A stretch of DNA of 64,000 nt from Rehmannia glutinosa (Eukaryota > Streptophyta > Magnoliopsida > Lamiales > Orobanchaceae). Positions 37,176 to 46,518 of the stretch are shown here, one piece after another. The stretch spans positions 1 through 64,000 of the forward strand of contig JABTTQ020001099.1 of NCBI GenBank assembly GCA_016081115.2. The letters run 5' to 3'. Position 1 is the stretch's first letter; each line of letters opens with the position of its first letter. The translations under genes and the position numbers were made by a program. Below the pieces are notes generated by a model. The model was given only the letters and a program-made list of their open reading frames with translations, was not told where the DNA came from and did not search any database.

Positions 37176-38275
37176 ATCATGTTCCTCATTTCTGTCATAA
37201 TCGTCGCAATTTCGAACTGAGTGCCCTATTAGACCACAACGGAAACAGTAGACGGGAAGTGCTTCATATTTCAATGGTAGAGTAAGGAGCTTTCCTTAAA
37301 TCCGTACCAAAATGACGCGTGTGAGTGGTTTTGTAACATCAATCGAGGCTTTGAATCTAATAAATTTTCTGAACATGCCTTCTGTAGTACTATCCAATTT
37401 TTCCAATTCTCCGACTTGTCTGGCGAGGGTTTTTGCCGTGTTCGGATTCATGCAAGCCACGGGGACATCATAAATTCTGGTCCAGAATGTGGCATGGGTA
37501 ATCTGGGATATCAATGGTTGCTCATCCTATGCTATCATTTTTAACGCAAAAAGCCCCCCTCGTAGTGCCATGGTTGATTTTCGAGAACCCAATCCCTATT
37601 TTCTTTGGTCTCAAATCGAAATAGAATTAGGTCCGCCCCCCATTCCCGGGCTGTGATCGGCTTTTTGGTCCTCCACGACTTTTTCATAACCTCAATTAGG
37701 TAGAATGTTTTCCAGGTTTTATCCAGAAAAAGCTTCCCAGCCAAACAAAAGTTCTTCACGTTTTGTCCAGGGTCCTCCAGATTATCACCCACATCAAGAT
37801 CCACGATTGTACCCTCCTTTTCAGTTAATCCTTCCATATCTACTGCCTTCCCTTACGGAAATAAGCGTGGACCTAGGTAAATATTTGTATGCGTCGACCT
37901 GCAAGGTAAACACGACCAAAAAGAAATAAAACAATTAGCAAAACCTACTATCAGCAGACGAGAGGTGAAGCCTCAATGGATGATCTGCATGAAAAAGAGA
38001 AAACAGGACAAAAACCAAGAAGAAAAAAGAAAAAGAAAGAGAGGGGGAACGGTGGGAATAAAAAGCAAAAACAAAAAACCCTAAAAGAGTTTTTTTCATG
38101 GGGTCGCAAACTGGTGAATCAAATGCATCTGAGACGAATGGGTTCGGTAGCGGTGACGATGAAAGTTATGGTGAACGGAGAAGAATGTCGGACGGGACTG
38201 CGAAGAATAACGCAAGGGCAAAAAGGTTGAGACCTGACGAAACCCTAAGGGAACGATACTCCGAACCCTAGGAGA
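37176..38275 (-). mobile_element. LINE segment: ORF1 N-terminus (DUF4283) and zinc knuckle, 5' leader
   Basis: ATG at 37837 opens LINE ORF1. The DUF4283-type N-terminus (RTKKPITAREWGADLILFRF, NQPWHYEGG) is followed by FWTRIYDVP (about 37490) and the CCHC knuckle CFRCGLIGHSVRNC (37237-37196). A frame change lies near 37540. The knuckle is cut from RYGPWLKVSPLKR at 29670 by the copia element; the two halves join in frame apart from the target duplication. 37838-38275 is probably the 5' leader. Confidence 0.85.
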
Positions 38276-39212
38276 ACTAAGAATTAATAACGATTTAATT
38301 AACTGTTGGGCCCCTAATTCTAACTCGTAGTTTAAATATGTATATTTGCTATTACCCACACCAAAATTTCGGAAATATTTTCTTGGGAAAAGGACATAAA
38401 TACCCCATTTTTCATACCCAATCCCCCGCACAATGTCCATTTTCCGTGATTTTGGACAAAAATACCATTTTTATTTGAATTTGGACAAAAATACCCATTT
38501 TCCAGCTGATTTTTGACAAAAATACCCATTTTCCACTGATTTTTGCGTTGGTTTCTTTTTTGTTTCTTTGTTGTTTCAAACATGTTTGTTGTTTCTTTGT
38601 TGTTTCATACTGTTTCATTTATGTTTCTTATATGTTTCACTTAGCCAACTTTTCATTGAATTCCACGATTGCATAGAGAAAATCTCGGTTGTGGTATGCC
38701 ACAATGAACAATGGGAAGAAAATAAAAGTATACCAACTTTGAAATAACAAGAATAGTGATTCCAATGGATGCACATTCAAGACACCTAAACGAAATTTTG
38801 GAACAACAATTCAATTGAGAAAATTTGAGCTTACTTGTCCATCATCGCTACGAGAAATGGACACGACTCCATTGTCGGACAAAAAATACTTTGTATTGAC
38901 TTCCAACATCGTAGAATTATTGAATGCATCAAGCGTAGCGGGGAAAGACTTACTAGTAACAACTTTGCTAGAGTACGTCGGATCTTTAGTTCAAGATTAG
39001 ACATGCAAACATCGAAATGAAGCAAAGATCAACATTTACAAGGATGACAAAAAAAAAAAAAAAACTGAAGAGTATATGGGAAAAAACTACACTATTTCTC
39101 TAAATTTAAAAGCAATTTACTATAAAATTTTATCACATGATCCCCTGTTTCACAATTGTTTCTTACATGTTTCATTTATGTTTCTTACATGTTTCAACTG
39201 ATTACACCATCA

Positions 39213-39436
39213 TTAAGATTTACATAACAACAATTCTCTAAAATCATTAGGAAGTGGATGTAGAAACTCAATGTCGTTGTCATCGTCATCACCATTTTGC
39301 AGCTTCAACTTAGCATAATTGTGAAGCAGATGACTGACCCTTGCTTGTTCATTCTCTATCTCAAATGCTTCGACGTCCATAGCCTTCCCACCAATAAAGT
39401 GTTCGACATAACAAGCAACAAAAAATCCCACATTCA
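39213..39436 (-). pseudogene. Ulp1-like cysteine peptidase C-terminal fragment in the MULE
   Basis: Begins after a T-rich acceptor (TTTTTATAG) with ECGIF, an extra T, then VACYVEHFIGGKAMDVEAF. This fits the catalytic-cysteine block (D/E-CG-x-F-V-x-x-Y) of the C48/Ulp1 family, known to be carried by some plant MULEs. The open tail ends at TAA 39213-39215. The histidine-containing upstream part is absent, because the neighbouring DNA is the TRM-like fragment on the other strand. Identification rests on one motif. Confidence 0.45.
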
Positions 39437-39651
39437 CTATAAAAAGAAATAAAAAAGATACACAGTCAGATACATAACACAACAAATCAAAAACAATAAA
39501 AAGGAACAAATAAATGGAAATACAGAAACATAAAAGAAACAATTTCGAAACAACATCGAAACAAACAAAAAACTTCAAATCACAAAATAATAAAAGAACA
39601 CAGAAAATTGGGTTTAACCTCTGAGTCTTCGCTCGACATTTCATCAAACAG

Positions 39652-39955
39652 TTGCAGAGCTTCACCCCGTCGGATGAAAACTCGAAATCAACCACAAAAT
39701 CTTCACCCCAAAGTGTATCAATCTATGGGGAGACTGAGAACAGATTAAAAATGAGAGGAATCGATGAACCGTCAAAGGATTTAGAGACATTAAAACAAAT
39801 CCTCGAAGCTTTGCGGCTCGAAGAACTCTTGCACTCTCGAAAACCATCGGAGCAAAATCCCGTCACCACGAGAACTTTGTTTACGATTTAGTCGCCAATT
39901 GTCGTTATGAAACCTTCAAGAGTTTCAACTCCGACGCCCGATTAGTGGAGGAGGG
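39652..39955 (+). pseudogene. captured LONGIFOLIA/TRM-family gene fragment
   Basis: Encodes SIYGETENRLKMRGIDEPS, KDLETLKQILEALRLEELLH, then, after small frame changes, NFVYD and SPIVVMKPSRVSTPTPD. These match the conserved internal motifs of plant LONGIFOLIA/TON1-recruiting-motif (TRM) proteins, which act in cell shape and microtubule organisation. Only about 100 of the usual roughly 900-1000 residues are present, with no start or partner exons, so this is a fragment inside the MULE, not a gene. Confidence 0.7.
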
Positions 39956-40490
39956 GAAACGGTTATTTCTGTCGTATGGTAGAAATCAAATCCGTGGCGT
40001 TTCGCGGAACTACGGTTTCACCGAGAGAAAATTCGCCGACGGTGAGTCCCCCGCTGAAAGGGCGACGACGAGTCGACGCGCGGTGATGACGTGGTGTGGT
40101 TTTCGTGCCCTTTTTTAAAGCTAAACCACCGGCTATCTCGCTCCACATCCATCCTGTAAGCGCCACAAGTTCGATCTTCTTCTCTTTTGTTAAGTGTTGA
40201 TTCTTCCAAAGCCGATTTAAGAGCACTCGATCGATGTTTCTCGAAGCCGCTTTATTTTTTTTTCTCATTAAGCATCATCTTTTTATTTTTATTTTTTGAG
40301 GGAAATTAAGAAGCATATGAATGGTCATGTGAGCACAATATTTAGCAACAAAAACTCTCGTTAACCAACACAAGACAAACAGGGTTCCATTATTGAACTT
40401 TCCAAATATGAATCAATTTTCTGATTATAATCCCGACAAGCAAATCAAATCGTGATGATAGATATAGAAAGGTCAAGTGCTACAAAGTCG

Positions 40491-40690
40491 TCAAGATTCA
40501 ACGCCCGTATTGCCGCTGACATTTTGTGCTTCCAAGAGCTGCATTTGGCGTTCTGCGTGTTCTCTTTCGCAAGCACTGATACCCATGATTATATCAAGCA
40601 TCGTGCCCGTTGTACCAAAGAATACAAGGGGTGCAAGAGATTTGCGTTTGATTCCAACGGGGATCGCAATCAATGTAGATAAGAAAAGTA
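40491..40690 (-). pseudogene. conserved-looking exon fragment of unidentified protein
   Basis: The minus strand reads LIAIPVGIKRKSLAPLVFFG, then TTGTMLDIIMGISACEREHA, then ERQMQLLEAQN. It looks like a genuine exon: a hydrophobic turn followed by a charged helix, with the GTTGT and CEREHAE wording unlike random translation. I believe it belongs to a conserved plant protein family but cannot name it. It lies near the right end of the MULE and is probably captured. Confidence 0.4.
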
Positions 40691-40806
40691 AAGGGGTGGG
40701 TATATTTGGGAAGTTTAGGACCAGATGGGGTAGATTAGTGATAGGGTGGTATTTTTGTCTTTTTTTCAAAAATCAGGGTATTTTGTGGTATTTCCTCTAT
40801 TTTCTT

Positions 40807-41618
40807 TGTGAGAAGTGGTAACTAGAGCCTTAAAACGGGTAGGCGGCAGGCCCATGAGATGGACTGAGAGTTTAATGGCCCGCCTGAACGGGACGGTCCC
40901 AAGTAACCTTTTTTTTTTGGCCCACTGGGCCTAGGACTTAATACCCTCCTATCCACCAACTTTTTCGTTATTTTGGAGCACTCCATTGTTTCATTTTATT
41001 CAAACAAATTTCAATCTAAAAAAAACACAAGTAATAATAGATTTAGTGATTTACGGTGGACCCCACCCATGCTATCCCAACAGCAACTAAATCTCCTATT
41101 ATTATTGTATTTCATCACATGTTTTAAATCCAAAGTACATTACCATTTGCGTATAAAATGATGTTATTATGATACACGTAGCATTCACATAATATATTGA
41201 AATACCATAAATGAATTGGAAATCAGATTACAACTTGGGTCGACCCACCTCATTAGTCGAACAAGATATAGGACCACGCCGAGAACTCAAGACATGTTTC
41301 TCTTATATCGATTGAATTTCCCATCCTTTTTACCAAAAAACTCAAGATAAGAAACCAAACATGGCCAACGTTGAAGTTGGTACACAAATAAAATGAGTAA
41401 TATAGTAATAAAGGAATGAACTTTTGTCTCTTACAAATCAAATCTAACAACTAATTTCAATAACAAAAGGCAAAGGAAAAGACTGTGCTAAAAGACTTAG
41501 ATGGAAAATGCAAGAGGTAAGGAATCACTTGATTATGGAACAAGAAAGGAAGCCTTTTTCGTTATTATGTTCACTCTCTTCAACACGTATTCTTTTATAC
41601 TTCCCCTTATCTTACTCG
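40807..41618. other. intergenic DNA before the thaumatin-like gene
   Basis: AT-rich, no gene or repeat recognised. The right end is promoter of the thaumatin-like gene. Confidence 0.5.
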
Positions 41619-41626
41619 TATAAAAA
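41619..41626 (+). promoter_or_regulatory. TATA box of the thaumatin-like gene
   Basis: TATAAAAA 77-84 bases ahead of the ATG at 41703; a good plant TATA match in the expected place. Confidence 0.7.
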
Positions 41627-41702
41627 GTTACACACTTCTTCTATCTTTCCAGTGTCTCATTACACAAACAAAACTAGTACTAGTTTTTACCAAGTTAAAG
41701 AA

Positions 41703-43499
41703 ATGGCCTTCAGTTTTGGCTCAATTTTGCTGGCATTGCTACTTGTGGCATCAGGTGAAATTCCTCATGTATCCTTCATCTTTATTTCATTTTATGCGGC
41801 ATAAAAAAGCAGCCAAGCTATTCCATTGTCTATTCATCAGGTGTTTCATTACACACTAGATAAATGTCACGTATACGATTATGACGTCATCTTTGTACAT
41901 GTGACAAGATGAAAGAGAAAATCTAACTTGAAGATCTAGTCCTCAAAGTAGTCACCTTTAAAACTTAGTCCAACATCGTTCCAAAATTTGGAAATTTAGT
42001 CCGAATTACATGACCAATGAAATTATTTTCCCTCAACATTACAAATACTCTTGATATTTGTTTCTATGTAAAAAATATATCCTTAATAGGGACTATTTTT
42101 AATAAAACACAAACCTCAAGCGGGTATTTCATAATTTTAAAATATAACTATTTTTTGGGTTAATTACAAAAAGTACCCTTGACATTTAGTCTAATTACAA
42201 AAAAGCCCAACTAACTTTCAAAATTACAAGAAGTACCTCTGAGGTTTTATATTGTCTAACATTTACCACCTTCATAAGCAAAAGAACATGTCAAAATCCC
42301 CCATTACATTTATAAAAATATTACAGTTTATCCCTTAAATTTAAAAGTGTATCAAAACTCAAGGATATTTTTTGTAAATTTGAAAGTTAATTGGATTATT
42401 TTATAATTAGGTCAAACCTCATGGGTACTTTTTGTAATTATCCCATTTATTTTAATCAGGCAAAACATCCAGAGGAACATTTATAATTAGTCCTATTTTT
42501 TTTTTTGACAATATAATTAGTCCTAATTTTAATTTCAGGTTGTTATAATAGAATGTGAATGTGTGGCTTCTTTACAGTGAACAAGCTCAAATATTTATCT
42601 CGTTTAACTCCTACAGGCTTTCGATTATCCAGATGTACAAAATTTACCATCACAAACAACTGCAAGGAGACAATCTATCCCGGAATAACGCCTAACAATT
42701 TCAGTGGTGGCGGTTTTGCTCTCAAACCAACCCAATCCGCCGTCTTCACCGCCCCACCGGCCTGGCACGGCCGGATCTGGGCCCGAACCGGTTGCAATTT
42801 CGATAGAAACGGCAACGGCACGTGCCAAACGGGCGCCTGTGAAACCGCACTCCAATGCACCGGATCTGGCCTCCCCCCTGCTTCAGTTGCCGAATTTGCC
42901 CTCGGAGATCTCGATTATTACGACGTTAGCCTAGTTGACGGTTTCAATTTGCCGATTGTCGTCACACCTGTCAGCGGCAAAGGCAACTGTAGCTCCGCCG
43001 GCTGCGACGCCGATATGCGGCCCAATTGCCCGCCGGAGCTAACTTTAAAGTCCGATGGGAAGATTATAGCTTGTCAAAGTGCTTGTAATGTGTTCGATAC
43101 CGATGAGTATTGCTGTAGAGGGGCATTTTCGACTCCTATGGCGTGTTTGCCTACGAATTATTCGAGGATTTTTAAAACGGCTTGTCCTGCGGCTTATAGC
43201 TTCGCTTATGATGATCCTACTAGTATTTTGACTTGCTCGGCTGCTGATTATATCGTTTCGTTTTGCTCATCGAGGTATGTTTTTGTTTCTTTAGCTGAAA
43301 AATATTGGATTTTTTATGCTATGTTTTTTTTTGTGATATTCTTGTTTTTTGGAGTAGGAACCAAACGCAGTGCACGTATCATGACAATAAGGTTATATGT
43401 AATGGTGGGGCAAGTGGGATTTTGGAGGGACTTTCTCAAGCGTGGCGGATTATGCTGATGGTTTTTGGTATTGCAATTAGTATACCAGTTATGTTGTGA
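41703..43499 (+). CDS. thaumatin-like protein (PR-5 family) with GPI-anchor-type C-terminus
   Basis: Three exons: 41703-41754 (hydrophobic signal peptide, FGSILLALLLVASG), 42617-43274 (thaumatin domain) and 43368-43499 (tail). Secreted PR-5-type protein: FTITNNC and GFALKPTQSAVF near the start, WHGRIWARTGCNF, CQTGAC, LQCTGSGLPP, AEFAL, SLVDGFNLPI, NVFDTDEYCC and YSFAYDD, with abundant paired cysteines. The signature usually reads TGDC; here the Asp is Ala. After the normal end at IVSFC, exon 3 adds about 45 residues ending in IMLMVFGIAISIPVML, a hydrophobic tail without charged residues, as in GPI-anchored thaumatin-like proteins. The frame is intact. A MITE lies in intron 1. Confidence 0.9.
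42157..42444. mobile_element. MITE in intron 1 of the thaumatin-like gene
   Basis: Starts GGGTTAATTACAAAAAGTAC and ends with its near-complement GTACTTTTTGTAATTATCCC (about 23-bp terminal repeats). Inner inverted words AACTTTCAAAATTACA / TGTAAATTTGAAAGTT extend the pairing. Same family as 1957-2203. No exact target duplication seen. Confidence 0.75.
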
Positions 43500-43733
43500 A
43501 GTTGAAATGTTCAATTTTTTTATGTTTTTTCCAGGTCTGGAAATTTTTGATTTGGAAGAAAAGAGAGAAAAAATTTAAAAAGTAAATGCAAAATTTTCTT
43601 GATGCTATTTTGTTGTGTGCATCAATAGATGTAGTTAAGTTTTTTGTAAAGTTCAAACAAATTTCTACTTTTTGGGAATCATTTCAATTGAGTCTGCAAA
43701 CAAAATTTGCAAGCCCATAAACTGAATTAATAT

Positions 43734-43740
43734 TTAAACT
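43734..43740 (-). terminator. U2 snRNA 3' end-formation box, copy 1
   Basis: AGTTTAA on the minus strand, nine bases after the RNA end; fits the plant snRNA 3' box AGTNNAA. Confidence 0.75.
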
Positions 43741-43748
43741 AGATTTGG

Positions 43749-43943
43749 TGGGGTGAGCCAGGCCCGTGCAGTAGTGCAACGCATGGGCAACTCACGAAGG
43801 CCCAGGTAGCAAGCTACCTTGATGGGCCTTCCCCCATAAAAAATTAATTTAATATCGTGTGGGACATTGGCCCACGTATCAGATATTAAACTGATAAGAA
43901 CAGATACTACACTTGATCTTAGCCAAAAGGCCGAGAAAGGTAT
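43749..43943 (-). ncRNA. U2 snRNA gene, copy 1
   Basis: Spliceosomal U2 RNA, about 195 nt, read on the minus strand from ATACCTTTCTCGGCC at 43943. Contains the branch-point-recognition segment GTGTAGTATCTGTTC, the stem IIa sequence TATCAGTTTAATATCTGATA, an Sm-type site AATTAATTTTTTATGG, and the 3' stem-loops (GTAGCTTGCTAC; CCCATGCGTTGCAC...GTGC...GGGC). The body agrees with the plant consensus I know. Plant USE at 44019-44010 and AGTTTAA 3' box follow the pol II snRNA layout. The TATA position reads TTACAAAAA instead of TTATAAAAA, which could weaken expression. Confidence 0.95.
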
Positions 43944-44009
43944 GAGTTTAACAAAGTTGGGCCTTCCGTTTTTGTAACCCGTGTCTCTGGCTTTCTTTTC
44001 TTTCACAGT

Positions 44010-44019
44010 CGATGTGGGA
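44010..44019 (-). promoter_or_regulatory. plant snRNA upstream sequence element (USE), copy 1
   Basis: TCCCACATCG on the minus strand, 67 bases upstream of the U2 start; exact match to the plant USE core. Confidence 0.9.
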
Positions 44020-44526
44020 AGTAGAATGAGAAACGCAATAGACCACTGCTAACTTTCCTCGCACCCTTGGGCACTTCCCTGAGATAAAATAACACAAGCC
44101 ATAAAATTGTTCTATTTTGCTCGTGTCTAAATTTCGTTGAACTATGATTAAAAGCAATCACAAATGAAAACGATCGAAAATAAAAAACTGTAAAAGAACA
44201 TACATAATAGGAAACAATTTTCAATATTGAAACTTATAAGCTGAATAAGAATCACACCTATAGGAATTTGGATGGGATAGGATAAAAGTGCAATCTGAAA
44301 TCGAGGTTTTTTTTTTTAACATCCCTAATAGGGATGGGGGATTATTGGCACATCCCCAACCTTTCCATTAAAATAAAAATTAATCAAAGATAACTATTTT
44401 GCTAAGCCATTTTCCAAATAATTTAAAATTTCATCACGAACTATTCTTGTTTTCTGGTTCCTTGTAATCCCAAACGACTGACTGGAAACGCACAAACACG
44501 TACTATTCATGTAGTAACTGATTTTT

Positions 44527-44732
44527 TAGGTTAAATTATCCAATTTTCTTTTAAAATTATAATTATCCTCTTAATATATTACAAACACCCTATTGAGATT
44601 TGTATTTACCTAAGAAATACCTCTTCCTTGAGGATGTAGTTTTTAAAATAAAAACAAATAACAAGGGGGTAATTGTAATAGTTGTAATTTTGTAAACGAC
44701 AATTGAGTATTTTGTAATTAGGTTGGACCTTA
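44527..44732. mobile_element. MITE fragment of the AATTACAAAAA family
   Basis: Bounded by GGTTAAATTATCC on the left and TTTTGTAATTAGGTTGGACC on the right, with GAGATTTG and TTGTAATTTTG inner words. It abuts the start of the duplicated thaumatin fragment, so it may mark the duplication breakpoint. Confidence 0.45.
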
Positions 44733-45575
44733 ATTGCCCGCCGGAACTAACTTTAAAGTCCGATGGGAAGATTTTAGCTTTGCCAAAGTGCTTGTAATGT
44801 GTTCGATACGGATGAGTATTGCGGTAGAGGGGCATTCTTGACTCCTAGGGCGTGTTTGCTTACGAATTATTCGAAGAATTTTAAAACGGCTTGTCATGCG
44901 GCTTATAGCTTCCCTTATGATCATAGACGGATGCACCTTTCCTACAATGGGGGCACGTGCCCCCACAACTTTTTTTCTTTTTTCTTTCTAATATTTATTA
45001 TTTATTTTAAAAGTTTTACATTTAATTAGTTAAGATAAATAAATTTTGCTTCACTAATTTTATTTAACTTTTTTTCTATTTATTATTTCTTACAAAATAA
45101 TTATGTTACTTTGTTCTATTTATTATTTATTCTTTAAAATATAATTAATAACAAAACAAAGTGTTCTCCACTAATTATTTTTTATGTAGTTTAAATTGCA
45201 TTAATTTTGTACCCCCATGTAAAAATTTCATGGATTCGTCCCTGCTTATGATGATCCTACGAGTATTTTGACTTGCTCGGCTATCGTTTCGTTCTGTTCA
45301 TCAAGGTCTGTGTTTTTTTCAGAAAAATATTTTATTTCTTATGTTGTGGTTTGTTTCTTGATATTATTGTTTTTTGGTTTTGGCGTAGGAATCAAACGCA
45401 GTGTACGTATCATGTCAATAGGGTTATATATGTATTCTTAAAAAAAAAAAAAAAAAAGGGGTTATATATGTAATGGAGCAAGTGGGATTTTGGAGGGACT
45501 TTCTCAATTGTGGAGGCTTTTATGTTGATGGTTTTTGGCATGGTAATTAGTGTACCAGTTATGTTGTGAAGTGCA
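44732..45575 (+). pseudogene. truncated, interrupted thaumatin-like pseudogene (tandem copy)
   Basis: Corresponds to 43024-43535 of the intact gene: the 3' part of exon 2, the intron (with poly-A expansion near 45440-45457) and part of exon 3. It lacks the signal peptide and the first half. Frameshifts occur near 44780 and 45283 (an 8-codon deletion in the SAADYIVSF stretch). A hAT-type MITE is inserted at 44922-45244. Non-functional. Confidence 0.92.
44922..45244. mobile_element. hAT-type MITE, 8-bp TSD CTTATGAT
   Basis: 323-bp AT-rich insertion in the thaumatin pseudogene. CTTATGAT stands on both sides (44914-44921 and 45245-45252). Ends CATAGACGGATGCA and, complemented, CAGGGACGAATCCA are imperfect terminal repeats like those of plant hAT elements. 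A GGGGGCACGTGCCCCC palindrome lies just inside the left end. The uninterrupted copy at 43208 proves the empty site. Confidence 0.9.
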
Positions 45576-45714
45576 AATTTTCAATTTTTGGATGTTGAAA
45601 ATATGTATTTTTCCAGGCCTGGAATTTTGATTCATCTCTGCTTTGCTTTCAAAAGAAGGAAAGAGAAATTTAAAAAGTAAATGCAAAATTTTCTTGAGGC
45701 TATTTTGTTGTACA

Positions 45715-46195
45715 CCAAAAGATAGGGATGTGAATTTGGGTTGAATCCGAGTTTATGAGTTTGCGGATCAGAATCAATCGATCCGAATCTAACCTGTTTA
45801 ATTATTCGTATCAGAACCTTCAACCCAAATCCAGTCTATTTTCCTAAAGGTAAACCGGATCCGACATGTTTAACCAATATAATAAAAAATATTTTTATTT
45901 ACATTTTAATAGTTTCAACTAAATAAATTTAATTTTTTTAATATCATATAACATTCTATTCAATCAATAAAAATTATCACAATTCACAATATTAAAAAAA
46001 ACATAAATGAGTCAGGTTACATAATTAAAAAGGTTTTCGAATTTTTAATATTTAATAACCTTCAACATACACTTTTTCGCTTACTTCATTCTTTTAAAAT
46101 TTACAAATGCAGTTAAATGGATTAAATGAGTCAGGTTTGGGTACAAATGAGGCTAGATGGATTAATTAATTGACAGATTATACTAATTTAAATGC
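45715..46195. repeat. AT-rich insertion between pseudogene and second U2 copy
   Basis: About 480 bases with no counterpart in the first thaumatin-U2 unit, where the corresponding interval is about 60-80 bases. Non-coding; clear termini not found. Confidence 0.5.
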
Positions 46196-46232
46196 AAACA
46201 AAAATTTGCTAGCCCATTCAGTGATTTAAAAT

Positions 46233-46239
46233 TTAAACT
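46233..46239 (-). terminator. U2 snRNA 3' end-formation box, copy 2
   Basis: AGTTTAA, as in copy 1 and at the same spacing. Confidence 0.7.
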
Positions 46240-46247
46240 AGATTTGG

Positions 46248-46442
46248 TGGGGTGCGCCAGGCCCGTGCAGTAGTGCAACGCATGGGCGACGGTCGAAGAC
46301 CCAGGTAGCAAGCTACCTTGATGGGCCTTCCCCCTTAAAAAATTAATTTAATATCGTGTGAGCCATTGGCGCGTATCGACGATATTAAAGCGATAAGAAC
46401 AGATACTACACTTGATCTTAGCCAAAAGGCCGAGAAAGGTAT
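46248..46442 (-). ncRNA. U2 snRNA gene, copy 2 (diverged stem IIa)
   Basis: Second U2 copy, 195 nt, same strand. The 5' 47 bases including the branch-point-pairing segment are identical to copy 1. The stem IIa region reads TATCGCTTTAATATCGTCGATA instead of TATCAGTTTAATATCTGATA, still able to pair as TATCG/CGATA. The following GTGGGCC is shortened to CGCC. The Sm site and 3' loops are kept, with a few changes at the base of the last stems. USE (46518-46509), TATA (TTATAAAAA, 46474-46466) and 3' box are all present. Could be a functional variant or a young pseudogene. Confidence 0.9.
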
Positions 46443-46465
46443 GAGCTTCCCAGAGTTGGGCCATC

Positions 46466-46474
46466 CTTTTTATA
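46466..46474 (-). promoter_or_regulatory. TATA box of U2 copy 2
   Basis: TTATAAAAA on the minus strand, 24-32 bases ahead of the U2 start; the copy 1 counterpart has C in place of the second T. Confidence 0.75.
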
Positions 46475-46508
46475 ACCCATGCCTCTTGCTTTCCTTTCGT
46501 TCATAACC

Positions 46509-46518
46509 GATGTGGGAA
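46509..46518 (-). promoter_or_regulatory. plant snRNA upstream sequence element (USE), copy 2
   Basis: TCCCACATCG on the minus strand, at about the same distance from U2 as in copy 1. Confidence 0.9.

Larger units (their letters stand above)
38385..40797. mobile_element. probable Pack-MULE with captured gene fragments, 9-bp TSD
   Basis: TATTTTCTT occurs exactly at 38376-38384 and 40798-40806, bounding a 2413-bp segment. Its ends are imperfect inverted repeats: GGAAA, seven unlike bases, AAATACCC, then ATTTTT at both ends. A 9-bp duplication and GGAAA-type termini are typical of Mutator-like elements. Inside are AAAATACCCATTTT tandem repeats (38450-38540), two blocks of GTTTC-rich repeats (38545-38640 and 39145-39200), and three protein-like fragments in mixed orientation. 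No MULE transposase domain was seen, so it is non-autonomous. Confidence 0.65.

Noticed and set aside
37976..38230. 84-residue Lys-rich plus-strand frame
   Set aside because: Antisense of the LINE 5' leader; lysine run comes from A-rich DNA, no domain.
44732..45575. Second thaumatin-like gene as functional
   Set aside because: Lacks the first half, has frameshifts, an internal deletion and an inserted MITE.
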